NCBI GenBank assembly: GCA_008638375.1
Contig: CM018047.1
Location: 51,654,679 to 51,718,678, forward strand
Direction: 5' to 3'
DNA from: Nyssa sinensis
Lineage: Eukaryota > Streptophyta > Magnoliopsida > Cornales > Nyssaceae
DNA: 64,000 bases
Shown piece by piece: positions 21,766 to 33,155 of the stretch (the first letter of the stretch is position 1; every line of letters starts with the position of its first letter). The notes below the pieces were generated by a model. That model searched no databases. It was not told where the DNA came from and saw nothing but the letters and a program-made list of their open reading frames with translations. The translations under genes and the position numbers were made by a program.

Positions 21766-22840
21766 TTAATTATTATTTTTTATATCTTTTAACTAAGTAA
21801 TGTGATATCCTTAATTAGGTTTTGATTTGGTCAATAACCAGTATTCTAGGTACTGTCTTTAATGTACCTTATCTATGTGCTTTTAAAATTTAAATTTTTT
21901 ACTAAAATACCCTTCATAATATTTAATGATTACAACATTAAGCTCTATTATATAATTTGGCCTTGATTTTTGTTAGAACATGTATACAAATCGATTACTT
22001 GAGTACAAAATATGAAAAGTAAAAAGGCAAAATAACAAAACCAACAACAGGAGAGGAATAAAGTAAAGAGCATCCTTCCAAGGGACTCCTCTAGTTCATA
22101 TGATAATTTTCTCCTCTGCTTCATCCCTTTCATGTACAAATATTTCAACATTGACAAAGCAAAATCAACCCCTTTATTTCTCTTTATATCTATTACCTTA
22201 AAAAAGTGTTGCTAAGTGTCTTTAAAGAGTAGATATGATGCATTCACACTGGGCTAAAGTATTGAATACTGTTCTATATTCATCTAATTCTAGCAAAAAT
22301 AATGAAATAATGTTAAGGATGGAAAATAGGAAAAATTATCTTTGAAAAAATAAATCTCTTCTTCCCAATACATTTTTTTTATTGGGTTCTTTATTATAGA
22401 GGATGAATAGTGTTCTATATCTATTTATTTTTTGGTTAAATAAGAAGAAAATAAAAGATATAAGTTCACCCACACAAAAAAAAAAAAGATTACTTAAGGG
22501 GGGGGGGGGGGGGGAGAGATTATCTTTTTCTCTTTGCTAAACCTTGAAAACTACATTTCCATTCCATTTTTCTTCCCTCTCTGCCCACTAAAGGAGTACT
22601 ATTTTTCAGGGGAAAAAAATTCTTAAATAATGTAACATTAAATTATGAAATGATATATAATAGTATAGAATTTTCGAGACAACTGTGTACAAACTAGGAA
22701 GTTTGAGCATGATTTTAGCCTAATACAATCCAATCAGTCAACAAAAGAACAAGTGATGCATTACAAGTAATATTAGTGGAAATAGATTTGTGATAAGACA
22801 ATTATATCCCATGAGGCAATAGCTCAAAAAAGCCACATAC
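21766..22840. other. Unassigned AT-rich interior of CACTA-1
   Basis: No coding motif seen. It contains a run of 17 G residues (22498-22514), exceptional in this AT-rich context. It is probably intronic or intergenic DNA of the CACTA element. Confidence 0.4.
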
Positions 22841-22947
22841 CTTAGTTGCTTGAAACTTGTTGGTCGCCGACTAATCCGTTTGCCATTGTTGGAAACTTGA
22901 TCATCACCGTGTTTGCCCTCGTCTAAAACTTGCTTGTCACCATTCAC
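22841..22947 (-). pseudogene. Possible first exon of the CACTA-1 gene
   Basis: A minus-strand segment encodes a basic stretch with NNGKRISRRPTSFKQL and ends exactly at a good donor (AACTAAG then GTATGT). It sits just inside the right subterminal repeats, where the first exon of a CACTA gene is expected. No in-frame ATG is visible, so it may be broken or belong to a longer exon. Confidence 0.35.
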
Positions 22948-23059
22948 CGTCGTCAGAATCGTGGGTCAAGAGTGACAAAGAGTGCGAGTGAGAGTGAGAA
23001 AAATTTAGGGAAAGTAAAGAGAAGAAGAAGAAATTGCTGCACGCGGCGTTGGTATAAAA

Positions 23060-23356
23060 ATGGGGGAACTTTTTTTGCGACGCTCACCATGCGTCGCTAA
23101 TAATTTCTTGTGCGTTGCCAAATATCCACTAAGACGACGTCGTTCTACTAATAAAACTATTAGCGACGCACATGGGCGCCGTTAATAATCCATTTCTCGT
23201 CGCCAAAAAATGCGCGCCTATTTTTTTGTAGGGAAAACAAATTTTTTACTCCTTTTAGTGATGCATAACATGGATGTCGCTAATAGTGTCTTTTAGCAAC
23301 GCACTAATGAGCATCGCTAATAATGTGCATCGGTAAAAATATAATTTTTTGTAGTG
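23060..23356. repeat. Right subterminal repeats of CACTA-1
   Basis: GCGTCGCTAATA and TTAGCGACGCAC motifs, several diverged, leading to the TTTTTTGTAGTG terminus. A TTTTTTTGTAGGG near 23222-23234 resembles a second, mutated CACTA terminus. Confidence 0.8.
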
Positions 23357-25267
23357 TTATGTTCCAAAAGAAGTGAGGCACAAACTTGATGAAACTAGTG
23401 AAAAATGTATTTTTGTAGGTTATAGCACAAAATCAAAGGGCTATAGACTTTTTAATTTGAAGAAGAATAAAGTGATTATTTGTAGAGATGTTCTCTTTAT
23501 GGAGAAGGGCTCTTGGGATTGGAAAGAGAAGAAAGTTCAAAGCATTACTTTCAATGAAGAATTAGAGAATCAATAAAGTGAAAGCAAAGATGTTCTTGAA
23601 GCTCCACAAGAAATGTCTCCAATTACTAGTTCACTATCATCTTCAACTTCTTCATTAAGCTAAACTTCTTCATCTCCAAGTTCAACTCCAAGAAGAATGA
23701 GAAGCCTTAGTGATGTGTATGCAAGTTGCAATTTTTGTGTTGTTGAATTGGAAATTTTTGAAGATGCAATTAAAGAAGAGGAATAGAAAAAAAGATTTAT
23801 GTGATTGAAAAGAATAAGACTTGGGAATTGGTGGAGAGGCCAAGAGACAAAGAAGTAATTGGTGTGAAGTGGATTTTCAAAACAAAATTCAACCCGGATG
23901 GATCTATTCAAAAGAACAAAGCCAGACTTGTGGCAAAATGGTATTCTCAACAACCTGAAATTAAATTTCAAGAAACTTTTGCACCCGTGGCTCGGCTTGA
24001 CACAATTAGAACTGTTATTGCTTTGCCGGCTTAAAAGGCTTAGTTTTTACATCAACTTTATGTAAAATCAACTTTCTTAAATGATGTTTTGAGTGAGGAG
24101 GTTTGTGTAGAGCAACCACAAGGCTTTGTTGCAAAAGCTGAAAAGAGAAAGTGTTCAAGTTGATAAAGGCTTTGTACGGATTAAAGCAAACACCTCGGGC
24201 ATGGTATAGTGAGATTGATGCTTATTTCATCGAAAAAGGCTTTCAAAAAAGCAAAAGTGATGAAAAGATCAAGACACAAGGTAAAATCGGTATTCTTATT
24301 GTCTCTCTTTATATTGATGACTTGGTATTTACCGGTAGCGATGAAAAGATGATTCATGATTTTAAAAAGGAGATAATGAAAAAGTATGAAATGAGTGATT
24401 TGGGTTTGTTGCATTATTTGTGGAGCATTGAAATTTATCAAAGAAAAAAATTGTTTTTATTTGTCAAAAGAAATATGCAAAAACTCTTCTTGAAAAATTC
24501 AAAATGAAGAATTGCAAGTTGGTTGCTACTCCATTAGTTGTAAATGAAAAATTAATGAAGGAAGATGGAAGCAAAGAAGTTGATGCATCTCTTTATAAAA
24601 GCTTGGTTGGAAGCTCATTGTACTTGACGACTATAAGATCGGATATCATGTATGCTACAAGCTTGTTGTCGCAGTTTATGCATAATCCAAGTCAAACTCA
24701 TTTTGGAGCTGCTAAAAGAGTGTTGAGATACATTCAAGGTACTCCTGATTTTGGAATTTTGTATGAAAAGCATGTTAAAACAAAGTTGCTTGGATATTGT
24801 GATAGTGATTAGGCCGGATGCATGGATGATATGAGAAGTAATTCCGGATATGTGTTTTCTCTTGGTTCCGGTATATTTTCATGGGCTACTAAGAAACAAC
24901 AAATGTGCCACAATCTTCTGCGGAGGCCGAGTATATTTCGGCATCATTGGCATCTTTTGAAGCAATATGGTTAAGGAGAATTTTAGAAGATGTTGGTGAG
25001 AAGCAAAGAGGAGCTACTTCAATTTGGTGTGACAACAAATATGCCATTGCTATGACCAAGAATCCTGTCTACCATAGCTGCACAAAGCACATTGCAATCA
25101 AACATCACTACATTAGAGAGGTCATGAAAAATAATGAGATTCAACTCAATTATTGCAAGACCGAAGACCAAGTTACGGATATCTCCACCAAAGCTCTTCC
25201 CAAAGAAAAGTTTCAACATTTGAGAGAAATTATGGGTGTCAAACAAGGCATTAAGGGGGAGTGTTAA
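23357..25267 (+). pseudogene. copia-1 integrase end, reverse transcriptase and RNase H (broken)
   Basis: Resumes integrase directly at the CACTA target duplication (VRHKLDETSEKCIFVGYSTK...) and stops near 23576. Reverse transcriptase follows in pieces: WELVERPRDKEVIGVKWIFK from 23801, then KALYGLKQTPRAW and the catalytic YIDDL near 24313. RNase H carries CDSD, SSAEAEYIS and WCDNKYAIAM and ends at the stop at 25267 beside the polypurine tract. At least five stops or frameshifts separate the pieces. Not functional. Confidence 0.9.
25253..25261 (+). other. Polypurine tract of copia-1
   Basis: AAGGGGGAG directly abuts the 3' LTR, where plus-strand DNA synthesis is primed. Confidence 0.85.
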
Positions 25268-25527
25268 AATAAATAAGCCTTGATTTTTTATGAAGCTTTA
25301 GTATTTACATATTGTTAGTTGGGTTAAGTTAATATATATTGGTATTTGTTTTATATTGGAATCAAAGTAGTCAATATAGAGAAGTCTAAAAGTCTTGTAT
25401 GAAAGTATTGATTGTTCTCTCTTCTATTTATGTAATTTAGCCCATTTCAAATTTTAATAAAAGAAACCGTCAGTATTTTAGAAAATATACAAGTTTTTCA
25501 TTCATCCTTGGTTGAGTCTATCCAACA
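25262..25527 (+). repeat. 3' LTR of copia-1
   Basis: A 266-bp terminal repeat from TGTTAAAATAAATAAGCC to ATCCAACA, paired with 5292-5574 and followed by TGCTG. Confidence 0.93.
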
Positions 25528-25582
25528 TGCTGCTCATCACAGTTAGCCATTTCTCTATATGCGTGCGTGTGTGTGTAAAAAC

Positions 25583-25583
<1 letters not shown>

Positions 25584-25638
<55 letters not shown>
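25584..25638. repeat. (TA)n(GA)n microsatellite
   Basis: A TA run passing directly into a long AG run just downstream of the copia-1 insertion. Confidence 0.9.
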
Positions 25639-25639
<1 letters not shown>

Positions 25640-25641
<2 letters not shown>

Positions 25642-27529
25642 AGAATTTATTCATGAAAGAGCTTTTTGATTCCGTGTAATGTAGATTTTTGATTCCTTTC
25701 CCCTAACTTTATAGAAGTATTTTCTAAAGGAAAGGAAAAGAAAAATCAATTTACATGCAACCAAAGGAGTAGGGACGGAGTCGGAAATTTATCTCAGGGG
25801 AGTGAAAGGAAATTTTATTCTTAATATTTGATTACAAGTCTAGAAATTTAATATTAATTAATGATATTTTTCCTAAGTAACTATATTCATTAATATATAG
25901 AAGGTTAGAAATTAGACAACAATCTGACTAAAAAACAGAACCCACAAAAAACTATAGATTACACAAAGAAATTTCCCCCAAAAAAAAAGTTATGTACCAA
26001 ATTAATCTCCTATAATCCTTCAAAAAAAAAAAAAAACACTCACATTTTTTCATCGTGTTAGAAATATAATGTATAACACATTCATAATTTTCCTTTGATA
26101 ATATTAAAAATGTATCTTTTAATATATACAAAATTAATTTCTCATTAGACGTGGTGTATCTGTGCAAGAAAACTTTCAAATTTGTTCCGTAATTGGTTGA
26201 ATAGTTGCAGGTGAGACACATCTTAATTACACACAACAACTTTTTTTAAAAATAATAAATAAAAAAGAGTAATATTAAAACTTTATGAAGGATAATTGAA
26301 AAAAAGTTAAATCTAGAGGGGGGTGGTGCAAAAATAAAAATTAAAGGGATATGTTTACTTATTTTTCTAAAAATATAAGAAGATTTTTAAATAAAAAAAA
26401 GTTGAGGGGGCAATTGATCCCACGTGTCTTCGTTGACTCCGTCCTGTAAAGGAGCCCATTAGGTAGACCAATGAACAACAACTCTTTAGCATTTTAATTA
26501 CGCGCTTAAAACTGTGAAAAAGTAGGGTTTGAACTAAGTCGCAGTTTAAAAGTAATTGTGAAAAAGTATCATTTGAGTTAAGTTATTTCGTATTTTAGAT
26601 CAATATATTTGATAAGTACGTAAATGATATTCTAGTGTTTGAATCAGTTATTAATTCGTGTTATTAGGTTATTTTTTAAAAATATTCTACGGATACTACC
26701 TTTTAAAGAAGTTCATTTTAGACTAACTACAGATTCATTAAGTGCAATTAATAAGCCAAACTAAATACTTAACAAATTAAAAAAATTTATTTTGAACTTG
26801 AAAAGACCATTAAGTGCGATTTATAAGTTGAGCCAAACATAACCTTAAGTCTCAATAAACCAGGCCATATTAATAAAAAAGTAATGCTATGTATACGGAT
26901 TTGATTTACTAAATGGCATCATTCACCGCACATCTTCTCTAAAATTTAAATAAAAGGTAAAACATATTTATCAATTACAAAAAAAAAGAAATTATTGACA
27001 CATCATCTGATAAATCAAATTAGTATATCAAACACTTTCCAAGCAAAAAAAATGAGATAATGATGTGCAATTAAATATAATTTAAGAATTTATGTTTCTT
27101 GCATTTACTCATCCTTAATTTTTTTTCAGTTATAATACTTTTAACTATAATTATTTATAACTAATAAATATAATTAGTAAGATATGTCATAAATAAAAAA
27201 TATATATACATATATATAATTTTTTTTATATCTCTAATAATAAGATTATAATTTTAAAATAAAATTGTATTAATTATTAGATAATTGAATTATTAATTAT
27301 TTACTATAAAAATTAAATTAAATTTTTAAAAAAATTTAATTATTAATTTATTACATATTAATTATAAAAGAATTGGCTTGTTGACACATTAAAGGTCGAC
27401 AATTATGCTAGATAATTAATTCACATATTAACTTCTATTAACAGAAATATTTTATTTTATATTTGAAAAATACTGAAGTTATGATCGTTATTTACCAACC
27501 CCGCGGACGAGCCATCAATAATTATAAAT
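25640..27529. other. AT-rich intergenic DNA
   Basis: No gene recognised. The stretch is very AT-rich, especially 27080-27500. It separates copia-1 from the NF-YB promoter region. Confidence 0.45.
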
Positions 27530-27531
27530 TA

Positions 27532-27780
27532 CTCTCTCCGTCCTAAAATGAAAGTTTCTTTTGAAAATTTTAACTTTTTAAGAAATATTATTTTATTATT
27601 TTAAAATTATTTAAATTTTTATATTGTCTTTATTTAATTATAAATCATGTTCATATTAGATATAATAAAAAATAATTTTAAAAATTTATATGTTAAAAAT
27701 ATATTAATTTTTTAAATAAAACTTTTAAAGTAGGAGAGTCTAAAATAGAATAAAGAATTTTTAAAATGAAAGGAAATGAG
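27532..27780. mobile_element. Stowaway-like MITE upstream of NF-YB3
   Basis: Begins CTCTCTCCGTCCTAAAATG, close to the CTCCCTCCGTCCCAAAAT ends of plant Stowaway (Tc1/mariner) MITEs. It ends with the imperfect inverse AAAATGAAAGGAAATGAG and is flanked by TA on both sides (27530-27531 and 27781-27782). It is AT-rich and about 249 bp, a normal Stowaway size. The right terminus has diverged, so the border there is less certain. Confidence 0.65.
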
Positions 27781-27878
27781 TATTAAAGAATCGACATAAG
27801 TGACCCTCTTTAACATAAGAATCTCTACCAGATTACTAGATAATAGATATCATTTACACTCGCATAGCACTCATCCAT

Positions 27879-27996
27879 CACGTGCCTGTTTCTCGAACCG
27901 TCAGATTTCCGGATCCCACAATCCATCCAACGCCCTCAGAAATCCCACGTGTACCTATACTTATCGACAAATAAACAGTCCTAAACCACCCACGTG
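27879..27996 (+). promoter_or_regulatory. Cluster of three G-boxes in the NF-YB3 promoter
   Basis: CACGTG occurs at 27879-27884, 27946-27951 (within CCCACGTGTAC) and 27991-27996 (within CCCACGTGGCGC), 260-380 bp upstream of the ATG. The last two have ABRE-type cores, bound by bZIP or bHLH factors in plants. Function is inferred from motif identity only. Confidence 0.55.
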
Positions 27997-28109
27997 GCGC
28001 ACTCGATGCGATATTAGACCAACGATCTAACGGACCCGGCACTCCCTCACTCTGCAAACAACACACGAACCCAACCGTCCCGGAATCCATCCGTTCCCGG
28101 CGACTGGCC

Positions 28110-28185
28110 AAACCCTAGCCGGAGAAAAATATTTTCACCGTCTTCAATTTTCTCGAGAAAAGTATCCTATCTTGGAAACCCTAAA
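28110..28185 (+). promoter_or_regulatory. Two telo-box motifs in the NF-YB3 leader
   Basis: AAACCCTAG at 28110-28118 and AAACCCTAA at 28177-28185, within 150 bp of the start codon. Such boxes are common in leaders and proximal promoters of plant genes expressed in dividing cells, and are bound by TRB-type factors. Confidence 0.45.
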
Positions 28186-28256
28186 TTCCCAAAATTGTTG
28201 AAATTAAGGGTTGGTGAATTATAAGATCGAACAATCAATCGAGTGTCTGATTCGTA

Positions 28257-28928
28257 ATGGCGGATTCGGATAACGAATCAGGGGGTCATAACAACAGCAA
28301 CTCGAACAGCGAGCTTTCGGCGCGAGAACAGGACAGGTTTCTGCCTATTGCGAATGTGAGCCGAATCATGAAGAAGGCGCTGCCGGCGAATGCGAAGATC
28401 TCGAAGGACGCCAAAGAGACAGTACAAGAGTGCGTGTCGGAGTTTATCAGCTTCATTACTGGAGAAGCATCAGATAAGTGCCAGAGAGAGAAGCGGAAGA
28501 CGATCAACGGCGACGATCTGCTGTGGGCCATGACGACGCTGGGTTTCGAGGAGTACGTGGAGCCGCTGAAAATATACCTTGCCAAGTACAGAGAGATGGA
28601 GGGGGAGAAGAGCACCGTGGGGCGCCCGGGCGAGAAGGACGGTTCCGGAGGCGGTGGCGCTGCTGCTGGAGGCGGGGGAAGTGGCGGCGGAGTGAGCTCA
28701 GGGACCGGCGGAGGGGGGTTTAACGGTGGTGTTGGTGGTGCGGGGATGTATGGTGGGATGCAGACTTCGATGATGATGATGGGGGGCCATCATCACCATC
28801 AGGGACAGATGTACGATGCCGGTTCTTATCATCAGATGGGAGTGGGTGGTGGTGGGGTTGCTGGGAAGGGCAGTACGGGCAATTCGGGCAGCGTTGGTGG
28901 TGGAGCTTCCACTATGAGGCCGAGGTAG
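28257..28928 (+). CDS. NF-YB3: Nuclear factor Y subunit B (NF-YB3-like), CCAAT-binding
   Basis: An intronless 223-codon frame. The N-terminus [13 protein letters not shown] and the histone-fold core (about residues 23-117) match the NF-YB2/NF-YB3 group: [54 protein letters not shown] and [18 protein letters not shown] pairs with NF-YC through this fold and joins NF-YA to bind CCAAT promoters in the nucleus; Arabidopsis NF-YB2/3 act with CONSTANS in photoperiodic flowering. Lys at residue 50, rather than the Asp of LEC1-type proteins, marks the ordinary non-LEC1 class. The C-terminus is long, Gly-rich and has a Met/His patch ([12 protein letters not shown]). The start is the first ATG and the N-terminus fits the family. 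G-boxes and telo boxes lie upstream and an AATAAA signal lies 330 bp downstream of the stop. Confidence 0.96.
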   Translation: MADSDNESGGHNNSNSNSELSAREQDRFLPIANVSRIMKKALPANAKISKDAKETVQECVSEFISFITGEASDKCQREKRKTINGDDLLWAMTTLGFEEYVEPLKIYLAKYREMEGEKSTVGRPGEKDGSGGGGAAAGGGGSGGGVSSGTGGGGFNGGVGGAGMYGGMQTSMMMMGGHHHHQGQMYDAGSYHQMGVGGGGVAGKGSTGNSGSVGGGASTMRPR

Positions 28929-29256
28929 GTGCCTTTTTAATCAGTCCTATGATTCACAATGAGTTCATAACAGTTTTAGGGACTTTTATTATTATATATA
29001 TATATTTTGACTTTTTCTAATTTTTTAGTGATTAACATGTGGAGTTTTAGGTTTTGTAATTTTTTGTGAATTGAAGGGTTATGTGTGTAATTGTGGAAAA
29101 GGAGTTGATTATAATGCGTAGAGCACAAACTGTAATCTCTAATGATAGGGCATTAGAATTTGTAATTGAGGAGGGTGAAGAAGAAAGTAGAAAAGGGTGT
29201 ATTTTACTTGAGGATTACCATTTGTAGTAGAGAACAGATTGTCTTTTCCTTTGTTT

Positions 29257-29262
29257 AATAAA
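29257..29262 (+). terminator. Probable polyadenylation signal of NF-YB3
   Basis: AATAAA in TTTGTTTAATAAAGGG, about 330 bp after the stop codon, a normal 3' UTR length. Confidence 0.45.
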
Positions 29263-30774
29263 GGGTGGTAATTGCTGATGCAACAAGCAAATTTGACTTA
29301 AACCTTGTACAAACTTGCTAGTTGGTGTTCGAGTTTTAGTCTGTGTTTTAGCACAACTGAACGGTAACCCATTTATGTTCTAAATGGACAATACTTGAAT
29401 CCAAATCAGGTCGGGAACCTCTTCCAACTCAGGCACGAGTCACATTCTTAATTTCCCACATATATAATCATACAAATCTCATGCAATTATTTAGTTTTAA
29501 TAAAAAAAAAAAACACGTGACAAATTATGGTAAGGATGTCCTTCCTACCTAGTTTCAAGTTGAGTATCATTCTTACATGTAACCCAATTTTATACCCATT
29601 TTAGTAAGGGTATTGTATGTGTATCTGTTCAAATAAATTAACGTGTTATAGTATCTATTAGGTTAATTTAGATAAGTATGATTCAATAGTATTATTTTAT
29701 ATTAATTATGAGGGTTATAAGTTTTTAAGATGTGTTCTTATATATCCTAATATGATTTATTTATTAAATCAGATACATGAGTAGTGTTACCCGCATACAG
29801 TTTATTAAATGGCTGTGTAACCCGTATACTGTTTATTAAATGAGTTACATAAGTTGGCTCATTTGTATAACACATAAGTAGTATTGGAGTTGTGAATTTC
29901 AGGACAATTAATTAATCTTGTTGTGATCGAGTTAACCTCTATAATGAAGTACTAATATATGAACATGACACCGAATGAATGGTACCCCTAGTTTTCTCTA
30001 CTCTTGATCTTGTTAAATATTGTTTCAAACTGATGAATTTTGCAGTTTCCATTCACTCTGTTCTTTGATCACAGTAATGGGATGTGGAAATTTGATAGAA
30101 TAAATGTTATTTACCAACTCAGGTTGTTAGAGACAAATCGTTACTTGAAAAAACAATTTATGTATGCATGCTAATTGTAAGAATGGGGAATTGTATCTAA
30201 TGTTTAACATTCTGTCTCTATATTTAACTTGTAACAAATAGGGACAAGACATTTTCATCTACATTGGGTGAGCTACAATCATATAAATATTTCTCCACTG
30301 GTCAAATGTTTCCAATTTAAGCCTATGATTTCTCGGAAAAGCAAGTCATTGTTTAGCCACAAAAGATCTCTATGAGAATTTATTTGGGAACCCTAAACCC
30401 CCCCAACTTGCACCTTGCTTCAAGGTTCTCATTAGACCTGGTGAGTGCTTGAGAAGTTCATGATTACAAGGGTAGTGCGTGTCACAAAATACTTGGCACA
30501 AATGCTAATGCCATATTCTCCCTTTTGCTGCTTTTCAAGCTGTGCAAGTGTTTCCAATAATTTGATGTGTGGCTACAACTGGTGTTTGGATACTATATGC
30601 AAGACTCTAATTGATTGTGTTTCTAGCATAATACTACCTTTGTTACAGGACTTTCTCAAGTTCATTTTTATATATATGTGTAGCTACAACTGGTGTTTGG
30701 AAACAATATACAAAACTCTAATTGATTGTGTTTCTAGCATAATATTACCACTGTTACACGACTTCCTTAGGTTC

Positions 30775-30811
<37 letters not shown>

Positions 30812-31017
30812 CTTTACCTCGTTTGAAATATGTTCTCTCTTTGCCTCTCTTTAACTTTTAAATCTTGTTTAGTCTATGCTTCTATGTTTCTCATTAATTC
30901 TTTTTATTTTCATGCTATCTTGCTCCTGGGATGCTCTTAGGTTGTCTGAATGTGTTCAATTTGGTTCTTTATTTTGTCCCTTTTTTGAAGAAAAAAAAAA
31001 AGAAAGTAAAAGAAATG

Positions 31018-31048
<31 letters not shown>

Positions 31049-32860
31049 ATTTCCTATATGACTGAAAGAATTTTATTACCAACTAACGGTCTTATAGGCG
31101 ACTTTCTAATGTAAGATTATTAGCTTTAACAAATTACAAGTGGCTCTTTATGCTTCTATGTTTATTTAGTTAATTCAGTGCTTTCTTGATTCATAAGAAG
31201 ATATCATGTTCTTTTGGTGTACTGCATTATAACCTTGGAGTCCCTTCTGTACTACAATTTGCTACCAAATTGAGTCATCTGAGCCCCCGCATCCTGTCGT
31301 TGTAAGCTTACTGAAACACACTGTATATAGTTTTCACTTGTGATGGTATACTTTTTGTTGTATATTACAGAGTTTTGCAAATTTAATCAGTTAAAAAAGT
31401 ATTATTTCGACTATATCATTTGATATAGAAGATTTTTATATATTTGAGTATGCTCTCCTTGGGCGCCCTTTATACTGATACTCTACTGATTAAAGAAAGA
31501 TGTTTCATTGCAGATTTTACAGTGTATAACAGTAGTATCTTCCATCACTCTAATCTCTATGGTGCATATTCTGATCTTATTTGATATGGAAATGCATTTC
31601 ATGAAAATGGTTGATTCATTTTATGTATGTAAATTGTTATATGAGTTTTTTTAACTGCTTTCATAAGAGTTCATAGTGTGAAATTCGAATATACGAATTT
31701 AAATTTGAACTGTCATTCTTTATTTTCAGAACCATAATACGTAAGAATTGATTTAGAAAATGGAACAAAATTTTTAAAATTTTTATTTCATGCAATTATA
31801 ACTGATCCCAATGATAAAAAAAAAAAAATTAGAAAAAACCCTATTGGAACGAAAGAAATCAGTAAAAAAGTTCCTCGATCGTCATACAAATTAATCAACG
31901 ATTTGAAACCAACAGGAAAGAGAGAATCAAGAACTGTCAGTGACCATGTTTTCTACGTATCATGCAAGCAAGAAGAGGATTGTTTTAAGCAAGAAGATGA
32001 TTACATTATATATTTTGCTTATATTTTCTATTTTGTTAGACAAAGAACTCGAAATTAGCAACCAGATGTTAAGTTCTTTTATTATACATTCTTAGTTCAT
32101 GCCATGCGCACCCCTAGTATTAGTTTGTGCGTCTGCATCGTGATCAATTTTTGTTAGCTTATAAATTTTTTTTAGGCTAACACAATTATTTAGAAAGGCC
32201 AAAACATGTCTGATGCATGTTGTATTTTATTTTGCAGGCCAATTTAGGCTAGCATTGTGGTTTTATTAGTAGATTTTTCTGAGTTCCTGGCAAAAAAAAA
32301 AACTTCTCGATTTTTCATTGACTACATTTTCTAGGCTCCCAATCACTAACATTGCAAGATCTGACCAGTTCATTTAATTTATGGCCTTTTTTCCAATTCG
32401 AAAATGGGAGACCATTCTGTGGTCTTGAGTAGTATATCTGGCAGTTATGAGACCATCCATGATCCCCCCAATTTATCTTCATTACAACATTATTTATAGT
32501 AAAGTTGACATGTGTCAATTTAGGATTAGTATAATAAGCGGTGACACCTTCATGTGTTTCGCTAATGCCTAGAATAGGAGCTTCACAACTAGGTCGTGGT
32601 AGTTCTTGAAGAATCCAATACTTTTGTCACCAGATCCTGGGTATCTCACCATAGTCACGTATTAAAATATAGATAGGTTGTGACACATTAGGAAGGCACT
32701 GAAGTATATAGCTCGACCAAGTTTGTCACGTCCTTGCAATGCCTTTAGGATGGCTTGACCTAGTGTAGCGTGAGGTTTAGAACGAGTTATCCCATTAATG
32801 GAAGGTGAGATAGGGATGAAAACAGGTTGGGAGACTCCTTTCCCATCCCTCATTCCTGTC
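29263..32860. other. Intergenic DNA
   Basis: No supported gene. It holds a 111-bp tandem duplication (30565-30786), a (TA)n tract near 30780-30806, a (CA)n tract at 31018-31044, and possibly eroded MITE sequence around 29600-29880. The rest is AT-rich spacer. Confidence 0.45.
30565..30786. repeat. 111-bp tandem duplication
   Basis: Units at 30565-30675 and 30676-30786 share GCTACAACTGGTGTTTGGA and TCTAATTGATTGTGTTTCTA, with about a dozen differences, and the second ends in a (TA)n tract. Confidence 0.8.
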
Positions 32861-32869
32861 TCGCAAAAA

Positions 32870-33155
32870 AAATGCTTTCTGGCCCTTATATATAGACCAG
32901 AGGAGCTAGAAACGGACGATGTGGGACAATCCAACATGCCTCCTGGATTACATTGCCCGCGGAGGAAAAACAGGTGAGCGGTCCTGATTTCTCTAGCTCA
33001 AGGTTGGATCTCTGGCCTGGCTCTGATACCATGTTGAAAATTAGAGGTTTAACTCTAAATTAGCTCCTTAAAACCCAGGTGTTAAGAAAAGGGAGAGCCT
33101 TGTTATATAGATAGACTAGAGGAGCTAAAGACGGGCAATGTGAGACAATCCAACA
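32870..33155 (-). mobile_element. Truncated TRIM retrotransposon
   Basis: On the minus strand, an LTR (33155-33032) runs from TGTTGGATTGTCTCACATTG to TTTTCAACA and is followed at once by TGGTATCAGAGCC (33031-33019), an initiator-tRNA primer site. After a ~95-bp interior without coding capacity comes a second LTR copy ending at 32936. Only its first ~65 bp (to about 32870) align, so that LTR is truncated. Size and lack of genes fit a TRIM. It is related in its LTR start to the intact TRIM at 35333. Confidence 0.7.

Larger units (their letters stand above)
7815..23356 (-). mobile_element. CACTA/En-Spm DNA transposon (CACTA-1), inserted in copia-1
   Basis: The left end is CACTATAGGAAAAG and the right end reads CACTACAAAAAATT on the minus strand, the CACTA terminus. 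The flanking TTA at 7812-7814 and 23357-23359 is the 3-bp target duplication typical of the superfamily. Removing the element with one TTA restores a continuous integrase frame, which proves the borders. Inside both ends are clusters of TTAGCGACGCAC-like motifs. Reading from the right end, the order is subterminal repeats, a possible first exon, an acidic frame, Transposase_24 remains, a 161-bp tandem array, and subterminal repeats. Its own sequence is about 7.7 kb; the rest is CACTA-2. The broken transposase makes it non-autonomous. Confidence 0.93.
5292..25527 (+). mobile_element. Ty1/copia retrotransposon (copia-1), decayed and interrupted by CACTA elements
   Basis: Two alignable LTRs both begin TGTTAAAATAAATA and end CAACA. 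Just inside the left LTR is an initiator-tRNA primer site, and just inside the right LTR a purine run AAGGGGGAG. Flanks are TGGTG (5287-5291) and TGCTG (25528-25532), a 5-bp target duplication with one mismatch. Gag, protease, integrase, reverse transcriptase and RNase H follow in copia order but with many frameshifts and stops. The LTRs differ by roughly twenty substitutions and several indels by eye, so the insertion is old. A 15.5-kb CACTA element splits integrase at 7814/23357; without it the element would be about 4.7 kb. Confidence 0.93.

Noticed and set aside
23217..23234. Second CACTA terminus (TTTTTTTGTAGGG) as another nested element
   Set aside because: No matching opposite end or target duplication was found; it is more likely a mutated repeat of the terminus.
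27800..28111. Open frames on both strands upstream of NF-YB3
   Set aside because: They overlap the G-box promoter region, have no domain, and are not in a plausible transcript.
28257..28928. NF-YB gene as a LEC1-type embryo regulator
   Set aside because: The histone-fold residue that is Asp in LEC1-type proteins is Lys here (KISKDAKE), and the N- and C-termini match the NF-YB2/3 group.
33019..33031. GGCTCTGATACCA as the 3' end of a tRNA gene
   Set aside because: It matches only the 3' end of initiator tRNA and abuts an LTR, so it is a primer binding site. The same applies at 5579, 35455 and 59423.
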